From Actinobacteria bacterium HGW-Actinobacteria-6 (GTDB taxonomy: Bacteria; Actinomycetota; Coriobacteriia; Anaerosomatales; Anaerosomataceae), in the NCBI GenBank assembly GCA_002841295.1, contig PHEU01000010.1:62001-126000 (forward strand): a stretch of DNA of 64,000 nt, read 5' to 3'. Below, one piece after another: positions 53,281 to 62,026 of the stretch. The notes below the pieces were generated by a model, which did not search any database, was not told the origin of the DNA, and was given only the letters and a program-made list of their open reading frames with translations. Each line of letters begins with the position of its first letter. Positions within the stretch are counted from its first letter, which is position 1. The position numbers and the translations under genes are program-made.

Positions 53281-54080
53281 AGCGCTTCGCCAAGCAGGCA
53301 GCACACAGCCTCGCGCTGCCGCGCGACCAGCACCTCGGCACCCAGTCCGAGCGTGGTCACAGCCGCCAACAGCGACGTTCGTGCGAGCCGAGGGAGGTTG
53401 TTGTGCTCTGAGAGGTGGAGCGCGACGATCGTGCGCAGCCGGTCCGAGCCAAGGCGCTCGAGTGATCGAGCAGCGCTCTCGTTAGACAGGTGCCCCCGAT
53501 CCGAGGAGATGCGCTGCTGCAGGAATACGGGGTAGGGGCCGCATTCGAGCATGTCGGCATCGTGGTTTGCCTCAATGCCGAGCAAATCACAGCCGGCAAT
53601 CGCCTCCAGAGCCTCGGACGTGAGTACGCCTGTGTCGGTCGCAATCGCGATTCGCCTGTCGCATTCGTCTGCGAGCGCGTAGCCCACAGGTTCGGTGACA
53701 TCATGGGAATTACGGAATGGCAGCACGCGAAACGATGCGACTCGTATCTCTTCGCCTGCGATGATCTCAATGACTTCGGGGACGTCAGCAAGGCAGTCGC
53801 GAAGCACGCGAACGGTTCCCGGCGTTGCATACACAGGCACACCGAGCGTGCGCGAGAGCACACGCACCCCTGAGATGTGGTCGCCGTGTTCGTGAGTCAC
53901 TAGGATTGCTTCGATGTGGATGCCATCAAGGCCCGCCTCGGTAATGCGACGCCTGGCCTCGCGAGCAGAGAGCCCGCAGTCGACGAGCACGCCGCGACCA
54001 CCCGAGTGCACCAGGGCTGCATTGCCGCGCGAACCGGAGCCGAGGAAGGCGACACCGGTGGTGAGCGAGATAGGTTCCAT
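53277..54080 (-). CDS. MBL-fold metallohydrolase (YycJ/WalJ-like)
   Basis: 267 residues. Begins with the strand VAFLGSGSRGNAALV and a metal motif THEHGDHISG, then DTGVL and the C-terminal histidine regions of a metallo-beta-lactamase fold. The GSGSxGN start is characteristic of YycJ/WalJ, a 5'-exonuclease associated with the WalKR wall-stress system in Firmicutes. No walKR genes are adjacent here, so only the family is certain. Confidence 0.88.
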   Translation of the reverse strand: MEPISLTTGVAFLGSGSRGNAALVHSGGRGVLVDCGLSAREARRRITEAGLDGIHIEAILVTHEHGDHISGVRVLSRTLGVPVYATPGTVRVLRDCLADVPEVIEIIAGEEIRVASFRVLPFRNSHDVTEPVGYALADECDRRIAIATDTGVLTSEALEAIAGCDLLGIEANHDADMLECGPYPVFLQQRISSDRGHLSNESAARSLERLGSDRLRTIVALHLSEHNNLPRLARTSLLAAVTTLGLGAEVLVARQREAVCCLLGEAL

Positions 54081-54162
54081 GCGAGCATTGTAACGTGTGT
54101 CACCGACACGCTACTTCGGGAATACATATCCACGACTGCAAACCTCGTCGGAAGGCAATGCG

Positions 54163-54522
54163 ATGTCTGGTGATCGTTGGTCGCTCAGAAACATCTATCT
54201 GTATCTCGTCTGTTTGATCACGCTCATCATGATGATCGTCGCGGCCGTTGGGGTCGTGCGCTCCACCGTCGAGCTCATCTATCCCGACCCCGGTTACTTC
54301 TATGATGTGCCGGTCGAGAAGGGCGGTACCCCAGGCCTGACGCAGGAGCAGATCGACCGGCAGCGGGAATCGCAGCAGCAGCAGTCGCAGCGGCAGGGAG
54401 TACTCAGCCTGGTTGGCAGTGTTGCGATGCTCGTCGTTGCAGGACCGCTCTACATCTACCACTGGCGCAAGATCGAGACTGAGCGACCGGCCGAAGCGTC
54501 CAAACCACTTCCCACTGCCTGA
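54163..54522 (+). CDS. Small two-helix membrane protein (DUF5671-like)
   Basis: 119 residues from the ATG at 54163 (GGAAGGCAATGCG upstream). A first hydrophobic segment (about 8-32, RNIYLYLVCLITLIMMIV) is followed by an exterior loop with a Gln/Arg-rich stretch (about 65-78), then a second helix (about 80-100) ending in a basic cytosolic tail. It resembles DUF5671 membrane proteins. Function unknown. Located 20 bases upstream of glutaredoxin on the same strand. Confidence 0.65.
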   Translation: MSGDRWSLRNIYLYLVCLITLIMMIVAAVGVVRSTVELIYPDPGYFYDVPVEKGGTPGLTQEQIDRQRESQQQQSQRQGVLSLVGSVAMLVVAGPLYIYHWRKIETERPAEASKPLPTA

Positions 54523-54542
54523 GTCCTTCGAGAGGAGCTCGC

Positions 54543-54788
54543 ATGTCCGTGATGTTGTATGGGCTGTCGACCTGTCCGTATTGCCGCATGACCCGCAAGT
54601 ACCTGGAGGACAACGATGTTGAGTTCGATATCCTCGAGGTGGACCTCCTTGAGGGAGATGAGCGTGCCGAGGCGATCGCTAAGGTGAAGGAACTCTCAAA
54701 CGGTACGTCGTTCCCTGTGGTCGTTGTGGACGACGAAGTCATCGTCGGGTTCAACAAGAAGCGGATCAAGGAGCTGCTGTCGCTATGA
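54543..54788 (+). CDS. Glutaredoxin/NrdH-like redoxin
   Basis: 81 residues with a thioredoxin fold: start strand MLYGLSTCPYC with redox-active Cys11 and Cys14, a cis-Pro in TSFPVVVV, and the GF motif near the C-terminus. It shuttles electrons to disulfide substrates. Its stop overlaps the start of the FTR-Rieske gene (ATGA, 54785-54788), so it is the evident redox partner of that protein. Confidence 0.93.
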   Translation: MSVMLYGLSTCPYCRMTRKYLEDNDVEFDILEVDLLEGDERAEAIAKVKELSNGTSFPVVVVDDEVIVGFNKKRIKELLSL

Positions 54789-55450
54789 GCGAGGCAGCAC
54801 CGGTTCGTCGAAGATTCAACCCGGACACGACTATCGAGGATCTCAAGGCGTATATGGCGCCGTTCGTGGATCGGCTCGGCTACAAGTTCAACACCGACGA
54901 GGAGTTCGTCGATGAGGTGCTCACCTCTGAACTGGAGCTGCTTGAGTCGACAGGCGATGTGTTCTGCCCCTGCCGCGTACGCACGGGGGATCCGAAAGAG
55001 GACGCGAAGATCGTCTGCCCCTGCATCCCGTTCTTTCGTGACCAGTTCGCCGGGCTTAACAAGTGCTGGTGCGGACTCTTCATCTTGAACGAGGTCGAAG
55101 ATGGTACGGAGTTGCTTGGCGTTATCGATGAGCCAACGGGCCCCGTTGATGTTCCGGTGTTCAAGGTTGCCGATCTGCCGGATGGCCAGATACGTCACGT
55201 CAAGGTAGGTAGGCATGATATCGCCGTGGCGCGAGTTGCAGACGAGTTCTTTGCGCTTTCGAACGTCTGTCGTCATGCCTTCGCCCCACTTGCCGAGGGG
55301 TTCATGGACGGCTATCAGGTCATGTGCCCCTGGCATGGCTGGCGGTACGACGTTCGCGATGGAACCACCGATCACCCCGGATCTGACGTCAAAACATATC
55401 CGGTTTCGGTTGTTGATGGCGAGATTCGCGTGAGAGTGACGATTCGGTGA
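54785..55450 (+). CDS. Ferredoxin-thioredoxin reductase catalytic domain fused to a Rieske domain
   Basis: 221 residues. Residues about 10-110 match the catalytic subunit of ferredoxin:thioredoxin reductase: three CxC-type pairs C61/C63, C78/C80 and C94/C96 (CPC, CPC, CWC), which in the family hold a [4Fe-4S] cluster and the active disulfide. Residues about 122-221 form a Rieske [2Fe-2S] domain with ligands C162 and H164, then C181 and H184 (CRH ... CPWH). Cytosolic; no signal or membrane segment. Adjacent glutaredoxin suggests a ferredoxin-driven system that reduces glutaredoxin. The Rieske domain could act as an internal electron-entry module. I infer this role from the domain pairing. Confidence 0.9.
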   Translation: MSEAAPVRRRFNPDTTIEDLKAYMAPFVDRLGYKFNTDEEFVDEVLTSELELLESTGDVFCPCRVRTGDPKEDAKIVCPCIPFFRDQFAGLNKCWCGLFILNEVEDGTELLGVIDEPTGPVDVPVFKVADLPDGQIRHVKVGRHDIAVARVADEFFALSNVCRHAFAPLAEGFMDGYQVMCPWHGWRYDVRDGTTDHPGSDVKTYPVSVVDGEIRVRVTIR

Positions 55451-55509
55451 AGAACCACCGTTAATCGCACTTGACACAAATCACTCCGTAACACTCTCGA
55501 AATGAATCA

Positions 55510-55547
55510 CCATAGCCGTTTGAAGTATGCACTTCGGGCGGCTATGG
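55510..55547 (+). promoter_or_regulatory. Hairpin in the livJ leader region
   Basis: CCATAGCCG (55510-55518) pairs with CGGCTATGG (55539-55547), with a second inner helix GAAGT/ACTTC and an ATGC loop. No T tract follows, so it is either a weak terminator of the FTR-Rieske unit or a regulatory element upstream of livJ. A -10-like TACATT with TTGCAT upstream lies between it and livJ. Confidence 0.5.
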
Positions 55548-55671
55548 CTATGCGTTGATACTCTGTTGCATATAGCGCCAATGTGTTACATTCCTTGAAT
55601 CTCAGGCGGAGCGCGCGTCGACATGGGGATGCCGGCACGTGCAAAGGATTATGTGTACAAAGGAGGACGGT

Positions 55672-56883
55672 ATGACCAGCAAGCGTAAGCGGTTCGTTGC
55701 CCTGGTCGCAGCTACCGCAGCCCTGGCCCTCGTGGTCACGGGTTGTGCGAGCAAGACTGAAACGGGCGGAACTGACGGCGGCGCCACAGAGGCGACCGTA
55801 GTCAAAATCGGTATCGGTGCACCGCTGACGCAGGGCGCAGTTGCGCTTGGCAAAGGTATGGAGCGCGGCGCCAACCTGGCCATCTCGCAGGCCAACGAAG
55901 ATCCTGCGGTTGTGGATCTCGGCATCAAGTTCGAGAGCGTCTCTGGCGACGACCAGGGCGACCCGAAGACCGGCGTTACCGTAGCAAACCAGTTTGCTTC
56001 TGACTCCAAGCTCGTTGGTGTCATGGGCCATCTGAACTCGGGTGTCTCTATCCCGGCTTCGAAGGTCTACAACCAGAACAGCATCGTCATGGTGTCGCCG
56101 GCGTCGACCAACCCCGCGCTTACCCAGCAGGGCTTGGACAACGTCTTCCGCGTTTGCACCATCGACTCGGTCCAGGGTCCCTCGGCCGCCGACTCGGCGT
56201 TCAAGGACCTTGGCTTCACCAGCGCGTTCGTGGTCGACGACTCGACCCCGTACGGCACCGGTCTCGCGGATGAGTTCGCGAAGCAGTTCGAGGCTGACGG
56301 CGGCAAGATGCTGGGTCGCGAGAAGACCGGCGACAAGGACAGCGACTTCAACGCGCTTGTCACCAAGATCAAGTCCCTGAGCCCGGCCGTTGTGTACTAC
56401 GGCGGCATCTACAACTCAGGCGCACTGCTCTCCAAGCAGCTCTCTGACGCCGGCGTGACCGCCCCGCTCATGGGTGGCGACGGTATGTACGACGGTGAGT
56501 ACGTCAAGCTCGCGGGTGACGCTGCTGCCGAGGGCGATTTCTGCACCTCCATCGGCTACCCGATCGACCAGCTGCCGAAGGGTGCCGACTTCAAGGCCGC
56601 CTTCGAAGCTGCGTACCCGGGTGATGCTATCGCCGCGTACGACGCGTACTCCTTCGATGCAACGAACGTTATCATCGATGCAGTCAAGAAGGTTGCTGCT
56701 GACCTCGGTGCCGACAAGGTCACCTCTCCTGAGGGCAAGACTGCCATCATCGCCGCTGTTGCAGCGACGAACATGGACGGCGTCAGTGGTGCCGTTGCTT
56801 TCGATGCCAACGGTGACACGACGAACAAGGTCATCACGCTGTATACCGTCAAGGCTGGCGCATGGACCGCGTACGTTAAGTAA
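55672..56883 (+). CDS. livJ: Branched-chain amino acid ABC importer, binding lipoprotein
   Basis: 403 residues from the ATG at 55672 (AAAGGAGGACGGT upstream). Lipobox VTGC after a basic start, so lipid-anchored. The mature part is a type I binding fold of the Leu/Ile/Val class: IGIGAPLTQGAVALGKGMERGANLAI, GHLNSGVSIPASKVY, ASTNPALT. The ligand is likely a branched-chain or other hydrophobic amino acid, although this class also binds amides and urea. A 13-bp GC hairpin follows (56920-56949). Confidence 0.93.
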   Translation: MTSKRKRFVALVAATAALALVVTGCASKTETGGTDGGATEATVVKIGIGAPLTQGAVALGKGMERGANLAISQANEDPAVVDLGIKFESVSGDDQGDPKTGVTVANQFASDSKLVGVMGHLNSGVSIPASKVYNQNSIVMVSPASTNPALTQQGLDNVFRVCTIDSVQGPSAADSAFKDLGFTSAFVVDDSTPYGTGLADEFAKQFEADGGKMLGREKTGDKDSDFNALVTKIKSLSPAVVYYGGIYNSGALLSKQLSDAGVTAPLMGGDGMYDGEYVKLAGDAAAEGDFCTSIGYPIDQLPKGADFKAAFEAAYPGDAIAAYDAYSFDATNVIIDAVKKVAADLGADKVTSPEGKTAIIAAVAATNMDGVSGAVAFDANGDTTNKVITLYTVKAGAWTAYVK

Positions 56884-56919
56884 GCGCCCCGTGTGTAGGG
56901 TCTTTCTCTAGGACCTTAA

Positions 56920-56949
56920 CCGGGCGGGCGCCGAGTGGCGCCCGCCCGG
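56920..56949 (+). promoter_or_regulatory. Intercistronic GC hairpin between livJ and livH
   Basis: A 13-bp perfect stem (56920-56932 with 56937-56949, CCGGGCGGGCGCC) and GAGT loop with no T tract. It parallels the hairpin after the sugar-binding gene at 13943-13974 and probably stabilises the abundant binding-protein message. Confidence 0.7.
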
Positions 56950-57018
56950 AGCGTGTATCAACGTGATACCAACCGCGCTGAGAAGTCGCGCGCAGTTCGG
57001 AAGACAGGTGATCGGTCA

Positions 57019-57969
57019 GTGTCCGCGGACGTCTTAGTCCAGCAACTCATCAACGGCATTACACTGGGCGGCCTTTACGCCCTGATTGCCCTTGGCTACA
57101 CGCTCGTATACGGCATCATGCTCATGATCAACTTCGCTCACAGCGAGATGTTCATGAGTGGTGGCTACGTAGGTTTGTTCGTACTCAAGGCTCTCACGAA
57201 TGAGAGTCTTGTCGGCGTAGGAACTGTTGCGTTCTTCAAGGGCAGCTCAATCGGCCTTATCATTCTCTTCGCAATGGTGTTCCTTTCCGCCGCAATCGTC
57301 GTGGGTCTGCTCGGCGTGGTCATTGAGCGCTTCGCGTATCGACCCCTGCGCCATGCGCCCAGGCTCGCCCCGCTCATCTCGGCGATCGGCGTGTCCATCT
57401 TCTTGCAGAACGCAGTTCTTCTGTGGGTCGACAGCAAGGCACTCCCGTTCCCCTCGGTCATGCCAGTCGTGACTGTGATCGACGCCGGTGGCGTCACGGT
57501 GAACTCACTTCAGATCCTCATCCTTGTGACTACTCTCCTGCTACTGGCAGTCCTCGACACATTCGTGTCCAAGACGAGGATCGGCAAGGCCATGCGGGCA
57601 ACTTCGCAGGACCGTGAGGCGGCAGGTCTCATGGGTATCGATATCAACCAGGTCATCGCGCTGGCGTTCTTCATCGGCCCCGCGCTCGGTGGCATCGCCG
57701 GTGTCTTCCATGGAATGTATTACGGTTCCGTGAAGTTCGACATGGGCTTCCTGCCCGGTATCAAGTCCTTTACCGCAGCTGTCATCGGCGGCATCGGTAA
57801 CCTTCGCGGCGCTATGCTCGGCGGGTTTGTACTCGGTATTCTCGAGTCCCTGGCTGCCGGCTTCCTGAGCGCCGGATACAAGGATGTTGTGGCCTTCGCT
57901 ATCCTCATCCTCGTCCTGATCTTCCGACCGGGCGGTTTGCTCGGCGAGTCCGTCGTGGAGAAGGTGTAG
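57019..57969 (+). CDS. livH: Branched-chain amino acid ABC importer, permease
   Basis: 316 residues from the GTG at 57019 (AGGTGA upstream); a longer open frame to 56935 runs through the hairpin and is rejected. Eight or so membrane helices with family blocks LINGITLGGLYALIALGYTLVYGI, INFAHSEMFM and TSQDREAAGLMGI. Forms a heterodimer with LivM. Confidence 0.93.
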   Translation: MSADVLVQQLINGITLGGLYALIALGYTLVYGIMLMINFAHSEMFMSGGYVGLFVLKALTNESLVGVGTVAFFKGSSIGLIILFAMVFLSAAIVVGLLGVVIERFAYRPLRHAPRLAPLISAIGVSIFLQNAVLLWVDSKALPFPSVMPVVTVIDAGGVTVNSLQILILVTTLLLLAVLDTFVSKTRIGKAMRATSQDREAAGLMGIDINQVIALAFFIGPALGGIAGVFHGMYYGSVKFDMGFLPGIKSFTAAVIGGIGNLRGAMLGGFVLGILESLAAGFLSAGYKDVVAFAILILVLIFRPGGLLGESVVEKV

Positions 57970-57972
57970 ACC

Positions 57973-59181
57973 ATGGGCGGAAGTAAAATGGATATCAAAA
58001 CAGTCGTCAGTGGACGCAAGCTCACAACGAAGCAGAAGATCATCTACGCGATCATCGCGGCACTTGTGGTGCTCGTCCCGATCTTCTTTCAGGGCATCGG
58101 CCAGCTCTTCCTGGTGCGCATCATGGGCGTTGTCGGTCTGTACGTTATGCTGGCACTCGGCCTGAACATCGTTGTCGGCTTCGCAGGGCTGCTCGACTTG
58201 GGGTATATCGCGTTCTACGCGATGGGTGCCTACGTCGGCGTGCTCGTCGGAGATGTGATGCTCAAGCTGTTTGGCGCGTCCTTTGGCCCGTACGTGTACT
58301 TCGCGGCCTTGCCTGTCGCAGCGCTCGCAGCGGCGGCCACAGGTATCGCACTTGGTACGCCGGTTCTCCGGCTTCGCGGTGACTATCTCGCAATCGTCAC
58401 GCTCGGCTTCGGTGAGATCGTGCGTATCCTGATCACCAACGACGTGTTCGGGCTCACGAACGGTGCTGCGGGCCTACCCCGGGCCGGAGAGTTCATTCCC
58501 GATCCGGCTGGCCTCGTCTGGCTTCGACAGAATGCTGTGTTCAGCATCGGCGACAACTTCAACTTCCAGTTCTCCAACAACTTGTACTGGTACTTCATTG
58601 CGGTGATGCTCTGCCTGCTCACCATCTTTGTTGTGCGCCGACTTGACGACTCCCGCCTGGGTCGGTCGTGGACCGCAATGCGCGAGGATGAGGTTGCGGC
58701 GGCTTCTGTTGGCATCAACATCACCAGTGCCAAGCTGTGGGCGTTCTCGCTTGGAGCCGTGTGGGGCGGTGTTGCGGGTCTCACGTTCGCCAACTTCCAG
58801 CAGTTCGTCAGCCCCGAGTCCTTCACGTTCATGGAGTCGGTGTTCGTGGTGTGTATCGTTGTGTTGGGTGGTATGGGCTCGATTCCCGGCGCAATCATCG
58901 GTGCAATCATCATCCAGGGTATCCCGGAGCTCATTCGCGGCCTGGCACAGTCTGGCATCCTGCCGCTCGACCCCGGGCAGGCGTCGCTCGTCAGCAACTA
59001 CCGCTACCTGGTCTTTGGTCTGGTCATGGTCATCATGATGGCGGTGCGACCACAGGGTATTTGGCCCTCAGCACGTCGCGCCATGGAACTCCATCCAGAC
59101 GATGAGAAGATCCGCGACGAGGAGAGCCAATCGCTGTGGGAGGCCGAACACAAGACCGAGACGGCCGACCATGACCTGTAG
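57973..59181 (+). CDS. livM: Branched-chain amino acid ABC importer, permease
   Basis: 402 residues, ATG three bases after the livH stop with AAGGTG upstream. About nine helices; family blocks MLALGLNIVVGFAGLLDLGYIAFYAMGAY and LRGDYLAIVTLGFGEIVRI, and a conserved MREDEVAAASVGIN. The C-terminal 35 residues are acidic and cytosolic (PDDEKIRDEESQSLWE), a little longer than usual. Confidence 0.93.
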   Translation: MGGSKMDIKTVVSGRKLTTKQKIIYAIIAALVVLVPIFFQGIGQLFLVRIMGVVGLYVMLALGLNIVVGFAGLLDLGYIAFYAMGAYVGVLVGDVMLKLFGASFGPYVYFAALPVAALAAAATGIALGTPVLRLRGDYLAIVTLGFGEIVRILITNDVFGLTNGAAGLPRAGEFIPDPAGLVWLRQNAVFSIGDNFNFQFSNNLYWYFIAVMLCLLTIFVVRRLDDSRLGRSWTAMREDEVAAASVGINITSAKLWAFSLGAVWGGVAGLTFANFQQFVSPESFTFMESVFVVCIVVLGGMGSIPGAIIGAIIIQGIPELIRGLAQSGILPLDPGQASLVSNYRYLVFGLVMVIMMAVRPQGIWPSARRAMELHPDDEKIRDEESQSLWEAEHKTETADHDL

Positions 59182-59210
59182 GGTCCCGTAGCAAGGAAGG
59201 CTTGAGAACC

Positions 59211-59993
59211 ATGGCTCTTGTAGAAGCAAAGAACATAACGATGGCGTTCGGTGGCCTCAAAGCACTGAGCGGCCTCGAAATGCATATCGACGAAGGAGAG
59301 ATCGTCGCCCTTATCGGCCCAAACGGTGCAGGCAAGACGACGTTCTTCAACTTGCTTACGGGTATCTACAAGCCCACCGAGGGTGAGCTGCTCTTCCAGG
59401 ACACCCCCGTGGCCGGGAAGAAGGCCCATCAGATCTGTGCGATGGGTATTGCTCGGACGTTCCAGAACATCAGGTTGTTCGCGAACATGACGACGCTTGA
59501 GAACGTCATGGTCGGCCGCCACATTCGGACCAACAACGGTCCGCTCGGCGCGGTTCTTCGCACCCCGAGGTTCAAGCGTGAGGAACAGCACACCATTGAT
59601 GAGGCCTTGAACCGTTTGCGTTTTGTTGGTCTGGTCGACAAAGCCAACGAACTGGCCAAGAACCTGCCCTACGGTGCCCAGCGTCGTTTGGAGATCGCAC
59701 GCGCGCTTGCAACCGAGCCCAAGCTCATCTTGCTCGACGAGCCGGCCGCAGGCATGAACCCGCAGGAGAGCGCACGGCTCACGCAGCTGGTGCGTAGAAT
59801 CCGCGAGACCGGTGTGACTGTCTTGCTTATCGAGCATGACATGAAAGTCGTCATGGATATCGCGGATCGTATCTACGTGCTCGACTTCGGTGAGCTTATT
59901 GCCGAGGGTCTGCCCGCAGAGATTCAGCGGCATCCGAAAGTCATCGAAGCGTATCTCGGCAAGGGTGCCGAGGCCATGCTGGCTCAGGCATAA
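59211..59993 (+). CDS. livG: Branched-chain amino acid ABC importer, ATP-binding protein
   Basis: 260 residues from the ATG at 59211 (AAGGAAGG upstream). Walker A GPNGAGKTT, Q-loop ARTFQNIRLF, a PYGAQRRLEIARAL signature that replaces LSGGQ as usual for LivG, and Walker B LILLDEPAAGMNP. One of two ATPases of the importer; LivF is encoded next. Confidence 0.95.
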   Translation: MALVEAKNITMAFGGLKALSGLEMHIDEGEIVALIGPNGAGKTTFFNLLTGIYKPTEGELLFQDTPVAGKKAHQICAMGIARTFQNIRLFANMTTLENVMVGRHIRTNNGPLGAVLRTPRFKREEQHTIDEALNRLRFVGLVDKANELAKNLPYGAQRRLEIARALATEPKLILLDEPAAGMNPQESARLTQLVRRIRETGVTVLLIEHDMKVVMDIADRIYVLDFGELIAEGLPAEIQRHPKVIEAYLGKGAEAMLAQA

Positions 59994-60007
59994 GGAAGGA
60001 TTTCGAA

Positions 60008-60715
60008 GTGCTTAAGGTCGAGAACCTCCACACTCACTATGGTCGCATTGAGGCGCTCAAGGGCATCAGCCTTGAGGTGAATGAGGGCGAGATCGTCACC
60101 CTTATCGGCGCGAACGGTGCCGGCAAGTCGACGACTCTCAAGACCATTTCAGGTCAGCTCACTCCCACCGAGGGCGCGGTCACCCTCAACGGGGAAGTCG
60201 TCTCAGGCATGCTTCCGCATAAGGTCACGGCAAAGGGCATCATTCAGGTACCCGAGGGCCGTCACATATTCCCACGAATGACCGTGGCCGAGAACCTTGA
60301 GATGGGCGCGTTCCTGCGCAAAGACGCGGATGGCATCAAGGAGGACACCGAGCAGGTGTTCACGCTGTTCCCGCGCCTGAAAGAGCGGCTCTCGCAGAAG
60401 GGCGGCACGCTCTCTGGTGGCGAGCAGCAGATGCTTGCCATGGCTCGGGCCATCATGGCTCGCCCGAAGTTGCTCATGCTCGATGAGCCTTCCATGGGGC
60501 TGGCCCCGGTCATTGTTGAGACGATCTTCGCGATCATCGAGAAGCTCAACAAAGAGGGCATCACGATTCTCCTCGTTGAGCAGAACGCTGCCATGGCACT
60601 TTCTGTAGCGCATCGTGGCTACGTGCTTGAGGTTGGCTCAATCGCGCTTGAGGGTCCCGGGAAGGAACTGCTCCACAACGAGCAGGTCCGAAAGACGTAC
60701 CTCGGCGAGTCGTAG
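60008..60715 (+). CDS. livF: Branched-chain amino acid ABC importer, ATP-binding protein
   Basis: 235 residues, GTG start with AAGGAAGG seven bases upstream. Walker A GANGAGKST, QVPEGRHIF, signature LSGGEQQMLAMARA and Walker B LLMLDEPSMGLAP. Last gene of livJHMGF; its stop lies eight bases from the stop of the convergent amidohydrolase gene. Confidence 0.95.
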   Translation: MLKVENLHTHYGRIEALKGISLEVNEGEIVTLIGANGAGKSTTLKTISGQLTPTEGAVTLNGEVVSGMLPHKVTAKGIIQVPEGRHIFPRMTVAENLEMGAFLRKDADGIKEDTEQVFTLFPRLKERLSQKGGTLSGGEQQMLAMARAIMARPKLLMLDEPSMGLAPVIVETIFAIIEKLNKEGITILLVEQNAAMALSVAHRGYVLEVGSIALEGPGKELLHNEQVRKTYLGES

Positions 60716-60723
60716 AAACCGAA

Positions 60724-62022
60724 CTAGCGAGTACGGAGCGCTCGGGCTGCCTTCTCGGTGACCCGGGCGCTTCTCTGTTCGATTTCTTTCGTGAGAAACG
60801 CCATGCGTCCGTCTAAGAGGCGCCAGACACCACCGGTTATGACCGAACGCACCCGCGCGGGCGAGCCTTCTCGCACGAGTGCCGAAGCCGGGTCGTTCGT
60901 GTCGCTGACTTCCACGGCGATGATGTCCGCGTACTTGCCGCTTTCAAGCGATCCATAGTCCCTGTCGATGCCGAGAACCTGCGCGCCCTCAAGCGTCATT
61001 ATCTCAAGCGTCCTGGTCGTTGATAGACCAGGGTCGATCGTGAGCAGCTCTCGCGCCTCTTCGAAAAGGTCCAGAGTCTCGTTGCTCGCAAGTGAATCTG
61101 TTCCCAGGCCGAGGCGGACGCCGGCTTGTATGAGGGCGGCGACTGGCGGCTTGCCATTCAGGAGGTACCTGTTCGAGCGGGGGCACAGCACTACGCCCCG
61201 TGCGTGCGCGGCGAGCAGTTCGGGCTCACCAGACATGAGCTGGACGCAATGTACGGCAATCGTGTCACGGAGCACGCCGAGGTGTTCGAGGTACCGCACC
61301 GTCCCCGTGCCTGGAGCGACGAAGTCAGGCGCAAGCCGCCCCGCCGACTCTCTGAGCGGTCCCTCTCCGGCCATGAGAAGCCGCGCCTCTGCGGTTGATT
61401 CAGCCGCGTGAATCGCGAACGCATAGCCGTGATCGCGTGCATAGGCATAGCCCGCCTGAATCAATCCGGGACCTGCGGTGTAAGGGGTATGCGGGCTGAT
61501 GCCACAGAGCGTTCGGCCGCCGCATGCCACACTTTCGGTCGGGAAGTCGCGCGATGAGAGTGCTTCAGGAAGCTGTTCAGCCGTCATGCCAAGAAGCTCC
61601 CAGAAGAATACCCCGCCGATTCCGGTGTCAGCCGCTGCTGCTGGAGCCTCGGGGCCATACGCAATGTCGCCGACGGCCGTGACACCCGAACGAAGACACT
61701 CAAGCGCGCCATAGGCGGCGGCATCCGCGAAGTCGTCGTGGTCAAGCGCCTGAACGGCAGGGGCCACGTTGGATATCCAGGTCGAGAACTCTCCCGGCGG
61801 CAGCAGCCCGAGCATGGACGAGAGGGACAGGTGCGTGTGTCCATTGACAAGACCAGGTGCGATGACGCACCCGGGGTGATCGTGCGTTGTCTCATTGGGG
61901 TATGCGCGCGTCAGTGCCTTGAACGTGCCGACCTCGCCGATTCGCGACCCCGTGATTCGTACGGCGCCATGCCGTATCGGGTCACCGACCACCGGTAGCA
62001 GCCATTCGCCGCTGACGATCAT
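60724..62022 (-). CDS. Amidohydrolase of the methylthioadenosine/S-adenosylhomocysteine/aminofutalosine deaminase group
   Basis: 432 residues, TIM-barrel metal hydrolase: VNGHTHLSLS metal motif, HAAES, HCVQL, and LGTDSLASNE with the late metal Asp. This subgroup deaminates adenosine-type nucleosides such as 5'-methylthioadenosine, S-adenosylhomocysteine or aminofutalosine. It lies four bases downstream of a methylthioadenosine phosphorylase-like gene, so together they could turn methylthioadenosine into methylthioinosine and then hypoxanthine plus methylthioribose 1-phosphate. An aminofutalosine deaminase role (menaquinone synthesis) is the main alternative. Confidence 0.85.
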   Translation of the reverse strand: MIVSGEWLLPVVGDPIRHGAVRITGSRIGEVGTFKALTRAYPNETTHDHPGCVIAPGLVNGHTHLSLSSMLGLLPPGEFSTWISNVAPAVQALDHDDFADAAAYGALECLRSGVTAVGDIAYGPEAPAAAADTGIGGVFFWELLGMTAEQLPEALSSRDFPTESVACGGRTLCGISPHTPYTAGPGLIQAGYAYARDHGYAFAIHAAESTAEARLLMAGEGPLRESAGRLAPDFVAPGTGTVRYLEHLGVLRDTIAVHCVQLMSGEPELLAAHARGVVLCPRSNRYLLNGKPPVAALIQAGVRLGLGTDSLASNETLDLFEEARELLTIDPGLSTTRTLEIMTLEGAQVLGIDRDYGSLESGKYADIIAVEVSDTNDPASALVREGSPARVRSVITGGVWRLLDGRMAFLTKEIEQRSARVTEKAARALRTR

Positions 62023-62026
62023 CCAC

